Positions 43,830 to 53,044 of a stretch of DNA of 64,000 nucleotides are shown one piece after another (position 1 is the stretch's first letter; every line of letters begins with the position of its first letter). Source of the DNA: Mycobacterium malmoense. Its GTDB lineage: Bacteria; Actinomycetota; Actinomycetes; Mycobacteriales; Mycobacteriaceae. The notes beneath the pieces were generated by a model. It saw only the letters and a list, made by a program, of their open reading frames with translations. It did not search any database and had not been told where the DNA came from. The stretch spans positions 4,402,001 through 4,466,000 of the forward strand of contig NZ_CP080999.1 in the NCBI RefSeq assembly GCF_019645855.1. Reading direction: 5' to 3'. The position numbers were made by a program, and so were the translations under genes.

Positions 43830-46205
43830 ATGCGAGTTGACGGGCGCGACATCAGCGTTTCGGGTAGCTTGCTGCAACCGCTAACCCGGCGGACCAACGA
43901 CATCATCCGGCTCGTGCTGGCGGCGGTTGTCCTCGCGGCGGTGATCACCAGCTCCCTGATCACCCGGCCCCGGTGGGTCGCGCTGGAGAAGTCCGTCTCC
44001 GAGATCGTCGGGGTCTTGTCCCCCACGCAATCCGACGTGGTGTACCTGGTCTACGGATTCGCGATCCTGGCGTTGCCGTTCATGATCCTGATCGGCCTGA
44101 TCGTCGCCCGGCAATGGAAACTGCTGGGCGCCTACGCGGCCGCCGCCCTCGTCGCGGTCCTGCCGTTGTCGATCAGCAGCAACCGCATCGCGGCACCCCG
44201 ATGGCACTTCGACGTCTCCGACCGGCTCTCCACGCTGCCGGCCCAGTTTCTCGACGACCCGCGGTGGATCGCGATGCTGGCCGCGGTGCTCACCGTGTCC
44301 GGCCCCTGGCTGCCCGCGCGCTGGCGGCACTGGTGGTGGGCGCTGCTGCTGGCCTTCGTGCCGATCCACCTCGTCATCAGCGCCATCGTCCCGGCGCGCT
44401 CGCTGGTGGGGCTGGCGGTTGGCTGGTTCGTCGGCGCGTTGGTGGTCCTGGTCGTCGGGACTCCCGCCCTGGAAGTGCCGCTGGACGGCGCGGTTCGCGC
44501 GCTGGCCAAACGCGGATTCGTGGTGACCGCGCTTCGGGTGGTGCGACCCGCCGGGCCCGGGCCGCTCGTTCTTGCGGCCACGGCCTCGGATCCCGATGCC
44601 GAGGGTCTGATCGAGTTGTATGGTCCACACCAGCGCAGCGGCGGCGCGCTGCTTCAGCTCTGGCGGAAGCTGCGGCTGCGGGACAGCGAGACCGCACCCC
44701 TGGTGGCGTCGATGCGCCGGGCCGTCGAGCACCGCGCGTTGATGGCCATCGCGATCGGCGACGTGGGCGTCGCCAACACGTCGACGATCGCCGTCGCCAC
44801 CCTCGATCGGGGCTGGATGTTGTACTCGCACAACCCCGTTCGGGGAATTCCGCTCGGCGAATGCGCAAAGACGACACCGGTTGCCCGCGCCTGGGAATCG
44901 CTGCGAATCCTCAACGACCACCAGATCTCGCACGGCGACCTGCGCGGCGCCGAGATCACGGTCGACGACGGCACCGTGCTGTTCGGCGGATTCGGCAGCG
45001 CCGAATACGGCGCCACCGACACCCAACTCCAATCTGACATCGCTCAGCTCCTGGTGACGACGTCGGCGCTGTATGACGCGAAGTCCGCCGTGGGCGCGGC
45101 GATCGACGTATTCGGCAAGGACACCGTTTTGACCGCATCGCGCCGGCTCACGAAATCCGCTGTGCCAAAACGAATCCGACAATCCATGGCCGACGCTAGC
45201 GCCGTCATCTCCGCCGCGCGCGGGGAGGTGAAGCGGCAAACGGGTGCCGATCAGATCAAAACCGAAACGATCACCCGGTTCACCCGCAGCCAGGTCATTC
45301 GACTGGTCCTGCTCGTCGCGCTGGTCTATGTCGCGTATCCGTTCATCAGCACGGTGCCGACGTTCTTTTCCGAGTTGAGGACCGCGAACTGGTGGTGGGC
45401 GCTGCTGGGCTTGCTGGTGTCCGCGCTGACGTATCTCGGCGCGGCGGCCGCGTTGTGGGCCTGCACCGACGGGACGGTAAACTTCTGGAAACTGTCAATC
45501 GCGCAGGTGGCCAACACTTTTGCCGCTACCACCACCCCGGCCGGCGTCGGCGGGCTGGCGCTTAGCACCCGGTTCCTGCAAAAGAGCGGCCTGTCCGCGG
45601 TGCGGGCCACCGCGGCGGTGGCGCTGCAGCAGGCGGTGCAGGTGATCGCCCACCTGGTGTTGCTGGTCTTGTTCAGCACCGTCGCGGGCGTGTCCATGGA
45701 CCTCTCGCATTTCGTGCCGAACGCCACGGTGCTGTACCTGATCGCGGGTGTGGCGCTGGGCATCGTCGGCGCATTCCTGTTGGTGCCCAGGCTGCGGCGC
45801 TGGTTGGCGACGGCGGTGCGCCCGAGGCTGCAGGAGGTCACCGACGACCTCATCGCGCTTGTCCGCGAACCGAAACGCTTGGCGCTGATCGTACTCGGTT
45901 GCGCCGGAACGACTCTCGGCGCGGCGTTGGCACTGTGGGCCAGTGTCGAGGCGTTCGGCGGCGGCGCGACGTTCGTGACCTGCACCGTGGTGACGATGGT
46001 CGGCGGAACGCTCGCCTCCGCCGCGCCGACGCCCGGCGGTGTCGGCGCCGTCGAAGCGGCGCTGATCGGTGGTCTCGCCGCCTTCGGCGTGCCCGCGGCC
46101 ATCGGTGTTCCGTCGGTCCTGCTGTATCGGGTGCTCACCTGCTGGCTACCCGTATTCATCGGCTGGCCGGTGATGCGGTGGCTAACCGAGAACGACATGG
46201 TCTAA
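43830..46205 (+). CDS. Lysylphosphatidylglycerol-synthase-like membrane protein with kinase-like middle domain (791 aa)
   Basis: Three parts are visible. Residues 1-220 contain about seven membrane helices. Residues ~230-460 are cytosolic and kinase-like, with HGDLRGAEITV (catalytic-loop-like) and VLFGGFGSAEYGATD where a DFG would be. Residues ~490-790 form the LPG_synthase_TM/UPF0104 domain (TPAGVGGLALSTRFLQKSGL; SAAPTPGGVGAVEAALIGG). UPF0104 proteins are flippase- or synthase-like; no aminoacyl-transferase domain is attached, so lysyl-PG synthesis is not implied. ATG 43830; the stop overlaps the convergent GH92 gene. Confidence 0.8.
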   Translation: MRVDGRDISVSGSLLQPLTRRTNDIIRLVLAAVVLAAVITSSLITRPRWVALEKSVSEIVGVLSPTQSDVVYLVYGFAILALPFMILIGLIVARQWKLLGAYAAAALVAVLPLSISSNRIAAPRWHFDVSDRLSTLPAQFLDDPRWIAMLAAVLTVSGPWLPARWRHWWWALLLAFVPIHLVISAIVPARSLVGLAVGWFVGALVVLVVGTPALEVPLDGAVRALAKRGFVVTALRVVRPAGPGPLVLAATASDPDAEGLIELYGPHQRSGGALLQLWRKLRLRDSETAPLVASMRRAVEHRALMAIAIGDVGVANTSTIAVATLDRGWMLYSHNPVRGIPLGECAKTTPVARAWESLRILNDHQISHGDLRGAEITVDDGTVLFGGFGSAEYGATDTQLQSDIAQLLVTTSALYDAKSAVGAAIDVFGKDTVLTASRRLTKSAVPKRIRQSMADASAVISAARGEVKRQTGADQIKTETITRFTRSQVIRLVLLVALVYVAYPFISTVPTFFSELRTANWWWALLGLLVSALTYLGAAAALWACTDGTVNFWKLSIAQVANTFAATTTPAGVGGLALSTRFLQKSGLSAVRATAAVALQQAVQVIAHLVLLVLFSTVAGVSMDLSHFVPNATVLYLIAGVALGIVGAFLLVPRLRRWLATAVRPRLQEVTDDLIALVREPKRLALIVLGCAGTTLGAALALWASVEAFGGGATFVTCTVVTMVGGTLASAAPTPGGVGAVEAALIGGLAAFGVPAAIGVPSVLLYRVLTCWLPVFIGWPVMRWLTENDMV

Positions 46206-48841
46206 CCCGTCTCGGCCTGGGCGTCTACCAGGACGATCGACCGGCGGACGCTCTGGCCAACCGTGGTGGTGAGAAGGACCAGGTAGTACTCGTCGGGCAC
46301 CGGCTTCGCCACGGCGATCGCGACGTCGATGGCGGCCGACCCGTCGGAGCCGAACCCCCCGGACACGGGTGGCGCCGTAATCCCATCATCGGAGGACGTG
46401 GCGGTGATGGTGTAACCCCCGGCGCCGTCGACCATCCGTTGCGCGTCGAGTCTCACGGTGCCGGTGTGTCCCGGCGCGATCGTGATGGTGGGTTGGGAAA
46501 CGTTGACGGTCACCGCCGAACCGCCCACCCCGAACGACGGCGGCGCGGAGGATTCTGCTGTGCCCCAGGTCTTGTTGGGGTAGGCGGCGAGCGAGAACGT
46601 GACGTCGCCGCCGGTCTGGATGATGTCCTCGGGAAGCGACGTGTGGTCGGTGGGCCGGCCGTCGATGCTCAGGCCGCTGATGTACTTCAGGTGATACGGT
46701 CCCGACGCACCCGGGGCGGAGATCCGAATGGATTTGCCTGCCGGAAGCGCGATTACGACGCGATCAAACAGCGGTGCGCTCACGGTGAGGATCGGCGTGC
46801 CCGGGGCGCTCGGGTAGAGGCCGAGGGCGGCCCACACGTACCAGCTCGCCATCGCCCCGAGATCGTCGTTGCCCGGCTCGCCGTCGGGCGTCGGACCGAA
46901 TAGACCGCGCACCCGGTCGACCGTGAGCTGGGTCTTCCATGGTTGACCGATGTAGTTGTACAGCCACGGCACCCCGAAGCCCGGCTCGTTACCGGCCCAG
47001 AGGTACGGCTCGTTGGGGCCCACGTTGAGCTTTTTCGTGAACCGGTCGAGCCGGCCGGCCACCGCCGCGCGCCCGCCGAGAGCGGTCACCAGTCCGGCGA
47101 CGTTGTGCGGCGTCCACCAGACGTACTGCTCGGCGTTGCCCTCGTCGAACCCGTCCTGGCCGAAACCCGAAGCGGATTCGACGAACCCGGGCCCGTCGGC
47201 GAAGAATCCCAGCGCGCCGCGGGGCGAGACGTAACGGGTGCTGGGATTGAACAGGTTTTGCCAGTACTGCGCGCGGTTCTGGAATTCGGCGGCGGTCGCG
47301 GTGTCGCCAAGTGATTCGGCGAATCGGGAAATGGCAAAGTCGTCGACCGACCATTCGAGCGTGATCGAGGCGTCGACGATCTTGTCATCGGCGCGGAACT
47401 CCAAGGTGTGCGGCGCGTAGCCCAGCCCCAGGTAGGTGGCGATGCCCGGCCGCTCGACGTAACCATTAAGCCCGACACCGCCTTTGGTCGCCCCGTCGAT
47501 CATGTAGCGCAGGGCCGTCTTCAGGTCGAAATCCTTGGCGCCGTACGTGTAAAGGTTCACGATGAGCGGTACCACGCTGTCGCCGCTCATCTCGCCGGTC
47601 GCCGAATTCGCAAGGGCCCAGCGCGGATACGATCCGCTCTGCTCCGCGTCGTTGACGAGCGACTGGACCATGTCGCTGGCTTGCTTCGGGAACAGCAGTC
47701 CCTGTAGGGCCGCCAAGCTGCGGTAGGTGTCCCAGTCGGAGAAGTTGGCGTATTGGGTGCGCCCCTTGGCGACGGCGTGGATGACGCCGTCGAATCCGAT
47801 GTAGCGCCCGTCCGCGTCGTTAAAGGTGTTGGGGTGCAGCAGGGACCGGTACAGGGAGGTGTAGAAGGTTTCCAGATTGTCGGCGTTGCGGCCCGCCACC
47901 GTGATGCAGGACAGCGTGGCGTTCCATTGGGATACCGCGGCGGCGCGGACGTCGTCGAAGCTCGCCGCGCCCTCCGCCTCGAGGTTTGCCCGCGCCCCGT
48001 CGATACCGACGTAGGAGATCGCGGTCCGCACCTCGACCACCGAGCCGGCCGGGAACGTTACGTAGCCCCCGCTGTAGGGCGAAGCCGCGCCGCGGGCGCC
48101 GGGGTAGACGGAATAGCCGTCCCAGGCGCCGTAGGAGGCGAACGGCTGGCTGAACTTCATGGCGAAATACACCGTGTAGGTGTTGTTCTTGCCGCAGAAC
48201 CCGCCGCTGGTCGCCCACCCGGTGATCGTGGTGTTGTCCTCGCCAATCTGGATGGTCGCGCGGGAGTTGCCCGCCAGCGACGCGCCCGAGCGCACGTGGA
48301 ACAGGGCCGGCCGGCCGTTGTGTGGATAGCTGAACCGGCCGACGCCGGCGCGGGTGGTGGCGGTGAGCTCCGCGGTCACTCCGGTGTCGGGGAACCGCAC
48401 CGTGTAATAGCCTGGCGCGCCCTGCTCGGTGTCGTCGTGGGCGATCGTTTCCCAGGCGTTCCATGGCTGCGTGCCGATTCCGGTGGTGGTCGGCAGCATC
48501 GAGATGTCGCCGAACGCGGCACAGCCCACCGAGGCGTGGGTCATGCTGAACCCGGTGGAGCGGGGGTTGCCGTAGTTGTAGCCGGCGTAGTTGCCGACGG
48601 TGTCCGGCGAGTACTGCACCATTCCGAATGGCACCGCGGCGCCGGGGAAGTTGTTGATCTCCCCCACCGTCGCACCGCCCGTCCCGGTGCCGATGAGCGT
48701 GTCGACGTGGTCGACGGGGGTGGTGACGAGCTGCGGCTCACCGTCGTAGGCGATCGGCGGGGCCGCCGCGATGAAGGCCACGAAGACGACTACGAGCGCG
48801 ATGACCGCGACAAACCCGACGAGGACCCTTCGTGACCGCAT
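46202..48841 (-). CDS. Exported GH92 family alpha-mannosidase-like protein (879 aa)
   Basis: An N-terminal hydrophobic signal/anchor (VLVGFVAVIALVVVFVAFIA) precedes the GH92 catalytic region. Family blocks: HVDTLIGTGTGGATVGEINN, NFPGAAVPFGMVQYSPDT, GFSMTHASVGCAAFGDIS, DEGNAEQYVWWTPHNVAG with the general acid region, EPGFGVPWLYNYIGQPWKTQ and GNDDLGAMASWYVWAALGLY. GH92 enzymes are calcium-dependent exo-alpha-mannosidases, so mannosylated cell-wall glycans are a plausible substrate. Corresponds to Rv0584. The extra ~100 C-terminal residues look like an Ig-like beta domain. Confidence 0.9.
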   Translation of the reverse strand: MRSRRVLVGFVAVIALVVVFVAFIAAAPPIAYDGEPQLVTTPVDHVDTLIGTGTGGATVGEINNFPGAAVPFGMVQYSPDTVGNYAGYNYGNPRSTGFSMTHASVGCAAFGDISMLPTTTGIGTQPWNAWETIAHDDTEQGAPGYYTVRFPDTGVTAELTATTRAGVGRFSYPHNGRPALFHVRSGASLAGNSRATIQIGEDNTTITGWATSGGFCGKNNTYTVYFAMKFSQPFASYGAWDGYSVYPGARGAASPYSGGYVTFPAGSVVEVRTAISYVGIDGARANLEAEGAASFDDVRAAAVSQWNATLSCITVAGRNADNLETFYTSLYRSLLHPNTFNDADGRYIGFDGVIHAVAKGRTQYANFSDWDTYRSLAALQGLLFPKQASDMVQSLVNDAEQSGSYPRWALANSATGEMSGDSVVPLIVNLYTYGAKDFDLKTALRYMIDGATKGGVGLNGYVERPGIATYLGLGYAPHTLEFRADDKIVDASITLEWSVDDFAISRFAESLGDTATAAEFQNRAQYWQNLFNPSTRYVSPRGALGFFADGPGFVESASGFGQDGFDEGNAEQYVWWTPHNVAGLVTALGGRAAVAGRLDRFTKKLNVGPNEPYLWAGNEPGFGVPWLYNYIGQPWKTQLTVDRVRGLFGPTPDGEPGNDDLGAMASWYVWAALGLYPSAPGTPILTVSAPLFDRVVIALPAGKSIRISAPGASGPYHLKYISGLSIDGRPTDHTSLPEDIIQTGGDVTFSLAAYPNKTWGTAESSAPPSFGVGGSAVTVNVSQPTITIAPGHTGTVRLDAQRMVDGAGGYTITATSSDDGITAPPVSGGFGSDGSAAIDVAIAVAKPVPDEYYLVLLTTTVGQSVRRSIVLVDAQAETG

Positions 48842-49139
48842 AGCTGTCTCTTACTGCATCGTCGCCCCTTCGTGTGGTATTTCGAGAGGGATTTTCTGAC
48901 AGCGATGGTCGGTCCTGTGGACGACGGGGCGAGACGGTGTCGTAACCTTCCCGGCCGACTTCGGCCGAAATCCGCAACCGGATCGCCGAAAAGTATTGAG
49001 TTAAAACAGATTTCAATTTGGCATCGGCGTTATGGGGGTTGCCGATCAACAACCCGATGTTGGTCGCCAGCCCAAATCGACAACAATCGGCCCCCGCCGC
49101 CAGATAACTCGCGGGGGTAGGCGTCGACGGTACGCCGAT
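48842..49139. other. Intergenic region upstream of the GH92 gene
   Basis: 298 bp between the GH92 start and the AAA+ gene stop. A short AT-rich patch at 48990-49030 could hold the GH92 promoter. The hairpin CCCCCGCCGCCAG...CTCGCGGGGG near 49090-49115 could end the AAA+ transcript. No gene is seen. Confidence 0.4.
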
Positions 49140-50141
49140 TCAGGTTGTCACGGCTGGGTGTGATGCGGTGATCGCGCGTTTCATGTCGGTGGTGCTGACG
49201 TGCAGGACGCAGGGGTCGGCGCACACCAGTTGCTCGAGATCGCGGCGATTGGGCGCTAGTCGGTGCAGTTTGCGGAGCCGTGCGCGCTGGCAGGTGCGGA
49301 TCACGTCGTGTGCGTAGTGGGCGTTGCCGGCGACGTCGAGCAGCGTGCCACTGCCATACGGAATCGAGCACAGTCGGGTTGCCTCAGCGCGCAACAGCTC
49401 CCACACTGTGTCCTCGACGTGGAGGTTCTCCTTACCGGCTAAGCGACGCCCAATAGCGACCACTTCCTCAGGGGTATAGCTGGTGAAGGTCATGGTGGTG
49501 TGGAATTGACCGGCCAGCCCGACATGGGCTGTCAAGAAGTCCTGCATCGGGCCGGGGTAGCCGGCGACGATGACCACGAGTTCGTCGTGGTAGGCCGTCA
49601 TGCATGCTTGCAAGGTGGTGATCGCGTCCACACCCAAAAAGTGGTCGTCGGTGTCTGGGACCAGCCGGTAGGCCTCATCGATAAACAGCACCCCGCCGCG
49701 TGCCTGGTCGCACACGTCTTTCATCCTGGCCGCGCTGCGCAACAGATCACCCACCGCGACGATGTCGTGGGCGGCGACCTCGGTGACACCTGGGCGCGTG
49801 GTCGTACCCACCCCGAACAACACCTCACCCACCACCCGGGCGAACGTCCTTTTCCCTGTACCCGGCGCACCCAAGAACACCATATGGTTTTCCGTACAGG
49901 ACGTCACCGCGGCGCCATACTCGAGACGACGTTGGCCGATCTCAAGTGCGGTGCGCCACAACGCGAATCGTTCTTTAGCCTCGACCAAACCGATCAATTC
50001 ATCAATACGTTCCTGCGCCCAATCAAAAACCTCCTGACACTCCCAGGCCAGCCCGGCGTCAGCGCCCGCGCGTGTGTCGCAACCACCCAACGCCTGAGCG
50101 GCGGCTTCCTCCTCACCCAATTCGCGACTGTGGACAGACAT
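49140..50141 (-). CDS. Stand-alone EccA/CbbX-like AAA+ ATPase (333 aa)
   Basis: A single AAA+ module: Walker A FLGAPGTGKRTFARVVGEVL, Walker B GGVLFIDEAYRLVP, sensor-like VVIVAGYPGPMQDFL and second-region MTFTSYTPEEVVAIGRRLAG. It matches the C-terminal half of EccA of type VII secretion; the ~280-residue TPR N-terminus of true EccA is absent. The residue after the Walker A lysine is Arg rather than Ser/Thr, so ATP hydrolysis is questionable. ATG 50141 is chosen; ATG 50186 is possible. No other ESX gene is nearby. Confidence 0.78.
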   Translation of the reverse strand: MSVHSRELGEEEAAAQALGGCDTRAGADAGLAWECQEVFDWAQERIDELIGLVEAKERFALWRTALEIGQRRLEYGAAVTSCTENHMVFLGAPGTGKRTFARVVGEVLFGVGTTTRPGVTEVAAHDIVAVGDLLRSAARMKDVCDQARGGVLFIDEAYRLVPDTDDHFLGVDAITTLQACMTAYHDELVVIVAGYPGPMQDFLTAHVGLAGQFHTTMTFTSYTPEEVVAIGRRLAGKENLHVEDTVWELLRAEATRLCSIPYGSGTLLDVAGNAHYAHDVIRTCQRARLRKLHRLAPNRRDLEQLVCADPCVLHVSTTDMKRAITASHPAVTT

Positions 50142-50377
50142 CGAGACCACACCCAAATTCAGGCCACGCTGCGTGCGGTAATACACACTGGCAGTGAGGA
50201 ATTAGCGCCACAACACCACGCCAGCGCCGCCGACCCAATCCGCATCATCGAAATACCTCCAACACCCGGCCGTCTGCCGGCGGCACCGATCGGGCCGCCG
50301 GCAGACACCACACCGATAACGAAGGGAGCCAATTACCATTACCCGTCACCTGCAGTGACGGCAGGCCTTACCGAGAC

Positions 50378-51616
50378 TCACAGCGCCGAGAGGATGTGCA
50401 GCGCCATCATTGAAAGGTCGACTGGCAGCGTTGTCGCCAACGATCCCGCAAGATTCGCACCCAACGACGAACCCAACGACCCCGCAACATCGGCCGCCAA
50501 CGACGGACCAAGCGACGCAGCGATATTGGTCACCATCGCCGGATCAAACGCCTTGAACAGATCGGCCGAGTCGAAAGCCGCCGCGATGCTACTGGCTGCC
50601 GGCGAAATGGCAGCAGCCGCACCGCTAAAGCCACCCAAATAAGTTTGAATCGAGTTGACCAAGGTATCGAAGGTGGTCTGCGGGGTGGGGAAGCCCGTGG
50701 CCAGCACGTTCCCGAAATACCCCAACCCATACGAGAGACTGCCGCCACTCATGATGTCCTGGGCGTTGGGAGCGGCGATTTTGCCTGCCAGCCCTTGGGT
50801 GAGGTATATGGTGCTTTCGGCAATGCCGGCATTGTTGCTGAACAGGCCGCCATAGTACTGTCCGGGGGTTCGTGGCAGACCGTTGAGGAGCACGTTTGCC
50901 ACTTCGCCGGGGACATCAATCGCGTTGATCACACCCCCCACTGGGTCTCCGGCGGTGAACGAGTTGTAGACATTTTGCAGGGCCTCACCGAGCACGCTCC
51001 CGAATTGTGAGGGCATGTAGATGACGAGAACTACCCCGTACTCCGTTATCGCGGTGGTCGTCAGGTAAGCAGTTGTGGTGGCGAAGTTCTGTGTGATGGG
51101 GTTAAGGATCTGCGGAATTGTTTCCATCGGCTGGCCGATCTGTTGGAGCGGCTCCTGAACCAGAGTCGACACCAGTTGCTCCGTCGCGCCCGCGATATTG
51201 CCGGACGCCGCATCACTGAACGCCGTTTGAAGACCCCCTGCCAAAGTGTCTGGACCAGTCCCGAGTAAGTAATTGACAGCGGCGTTTCCGGCCTCTTGGT
51301 ACGGCTGCACATATTCCACTGCGTACTGCGCAAAGTTAGCGGCTACCTGCTGCGCCAGCGGGAAGGGATACTGCTGGAATTGCGAGCCGAGTTGCTGGAG
51401 GTTGTAGCCCAGCGTCTGGAACGTGTCGATCCAGGTTTGGATGGGGTTGGCGACGTAATCGGTCAGCCCCACCGCGCGTTGCTGGATGGTGGCCGTGCCG
51501 TGTTGGATATCGACTGCAAGATTGTTGGAGACCGCCGGTGCTAGGGCGATCATGCTGGCGCCTACCGCCGCAACACCCGCGGTGACGAGAGGCCGGAGGG
51601 CTGTTCGCTGTTGCAT
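50378..51616 (-). CDS. Secreted porin-like protein, GjpA type (412 aa)
   Basis: The N-terminus MQQRTALRPLVTAGVAAVGA then ALAPAV is a signal peptide of the kind seen in the family annotated as outer membrane porin GjpA; the annotation is from memory and tentative. The mature part is rich in Q, N and small residues with no transmembrane helix, and ends in LSMMALHILSAL. Repeated ASSLGPSLAADVAGSLGSSL-like segments near the C-terminus form a low-complexity block. It lies between the EccA-like and PGRS genes, all on the minus strand. Confidence 0.65.
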   Translation of the reverse strand: MQQRTALRPLVTAGVAAVGASMIALAPAVSNNLAVDIQHGTATIQQRAVGLTDYVANPIQTWIDTFQTLGYNLQQLGSQFQQYPFPLAQQVAANFAQYAVEYVQPYQEAGNAAVNYLLGTGPDTLAGGLQTAFSDAASGNIAGATEQLVSTLVQEPLQQIGQPMETIPQILNPITQNFATTTAYLTTTAITEYGVVLVIYMPSQFGSVLGEALQNVYNSFTAGDPVGGVINAIDVPGEVANVLLNGLPRTPGQYYGGLFSNNAGIAESTIYLTQGLAGKIAAPNAQDIMSGGSLSYGLGYFGNVLATGFPTPQTTFDTLVNSIQTYLGGFSGAAAAISPAASSIAAAFDSADLFKAFDPAMVTNIAASLGPSLAADVAGSLGSSLGANLAGSLATTLPVDLSMMALHILSAL

Positions 51617-51715
51617 TTGTTGTAGTCCTTTGCTGTCTGTGATCTGGAAGTTCGTGGACTAGATGAAAGTGGCGGTCGGCGGTCATGAGAGACGGCCATT
51701 ACGCCCAGTGAGGTA

Positions 51716-53044
51716 TCAGTTGTTAGCCCCAGGTATGCCGGCTGCACCGATTTGGCCCAGGAGCCCGGCGAATCCGCCGGCACCGCCGGCACCGCCGTAG
51801 TAGCCGGGGTAACCGGGAGTGGCGGCACCGCCGTTCCCGCCGGCACCACCGTTGCCGGCCAGAATTCCGCCCAAACCACCGGCGCCACCGGCCTTGCCAC
51901 TGTTGTAAGTATTTAAACCGGCGATGTTGTTGCCGGCGGAACCACCTACGCCTCCGTTGCCGACCAGCCAGGCACTGTTACCGCCGGCGCCAGCAATCCC
52001 GCCGTAGCCACCGGCGGGGTTGCTGGCGCCTCCGGCTCCACCAGCGCCACCGTTGCCGAACAAGAAACCAGCGGAGCCTCCGTGACCCCCAAATCCGCCG
52101 TGATAACCAGGGGCGGACATTCCGCCGACACCACCGGCGCCGCCGTTACCCATCAGGATGCCGCCGGGACCACCGATTCCACCAGCGAGATAGGCCCCGC
52201 TAGCGGCGTAGCCATTAAGGCCGGCGCCACCGGTCCCACCGTTGCCGATCAGCCCGGCGGAACCGCCGGTAAATCCGACCGGGTGAGCGGCGGTACCGGC
52301 CGCACCGGCCCCGCCGTTGCCGAATAAGAACCCGCCGTCTTGCAGGTTGCCGAAGAGCCCGGTTTGGCCAAGCAACGTGGTGTTAGGACCCTCGAAACCG
52401 TTGACGCCGTTGCCGATGAGGTCGCGCCCGAACAAATAGAGGAACGGCCCGTTGATCAACCCGTCCATTTGTTCACCGGCCGGGCTGGCGATCCAGTTTT
52501 GGCCGGCCGCGTAGACGGTGTTGTAGAAGGCGTCGAACGCGTTGTAAACGACGCTATTTAGCGCGGCACGAGGATCTAGGGCACTGGCGCTGACACCACT
52601 GATGTTGACGGCAGCGGCGCTGGCATTAAGGCTGTTGGTAATGCCTTCAAAGGCAGCAGTATGCATGCCATTGAAGGCAGCGGTGCTCGCATTGATGCTA
52701 TTCGTAATGCCTTCGAGGGTGGCCGCGTGAATGCCTTCGAAGGCGGCGGTGCCGGCACTAAGGCCACCGAGAACACCATCGGCGCCCGCATTGATGCCCT
52801 CCAGGGCTGTGGTGCCCGCAGTAATGCCCTCGTTGGCAGCCGTGCTGACGGCCCCGATCACGGGTTGGACGATGGGATCGATAATCATGTCAAGCACCCC
52901 AGCCCGTGCCGGGGGCGCGGCGGCCATCGGGGCCATCGCGGCAGTCAGAAAAGCGCTGGCAGCCGTGCCCAAACCGACCACACGGCCACGGCTCGCCTTC
53001 AGTGACCGGCGATTCCGCCTGATTTTGTGCTGTTTACGCTTCAT
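51716..53044 (-). CDS. Secreted PGRS-repeat protein without PE domain (442 aa)
   Basis: The N-terminus is a basic stretch (MKRKQHKIRRNRRSLKASRG) and a hydrophobic segment ending APPARAG, i.e. an ordinary signal peptide and not a PE domain. Residues ~60-150 hold imperfect repeats GITNSINASTAAFNGMHTAA. From ~215 the protein is glycine/alanine-rich PGRS sequence (LFGNGGAGAAGTA, LIGNGGTGGAGLNG), each unit ending in NGGxGG, typical of calcium-binding parallel beta rolls. Start ATG 53044. Likely surface-exposed. Codon bias is as extreme as in PE_PGRS genes. Confidence 0.82.
   Translation of the reverse strand: MKRKQHKIRRNRRSLKASRGRVVGLGTAASAFLTAAMAPMAAAPPARAGVLDMIIDPIVQPVIGAVSTAANEGITAGTTALEGINAGADGVLGGLSAGTAAFEGIHAATLEGITNSINASTAAFNGMHTAAFEGITNSLNASAAAVNISGVSASALDPRAALNSVVYNAFDAFYNTVYAAGQNWIASPAGEQMDGLINGPFLYLFGRDLIGNGVNGFEGPNTTLLGQTGLFGNLQDGGFLFGNGGAGAAGTAAHPVGFTGGSAGLIGNGGTGGAGLNGYAASGAYLAGGIGGPGGILMGNGGAGGVGGMSAPGYHGGFGGHGGSAGFLFGNGGAGGAGGASNPAGGYGGIAGAGGNSAWLVGNGGVGGSAGNNIAGLNTYNSGKAGGAGGLGGILAGNGGAGGNGGAATPGYPGYYGGAGGAGGFAGLLGQIGAAGIPGANN

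Noticed and set aside
43830..46205. Lysyl-phosphatidylglycerol synthase LysX
   Set aside because: Only the TM (UPF0104) domain is shared; there is no lysyl-tRNA synthetase-like or aminoacyl-transferase domain.
49140..50141. Evidence for an ESX (type VII) secretion locus
   Set aside because: Only an EccA-like AAA+ half is present; no EccB-E, MycP or EsxA/B-like genes are in the window.
51720..52350. GC-rich repeats of the PGRS gene considered as a CRISPR or VNTR array
   Set aside because: They are imperfect codon-level NGGxGG repeats in a continuous frame.
51716..53044. Calling this a PE_PGRS protein
   Set aside because: No PE domain; the N-terminus is a basic signal peptide.
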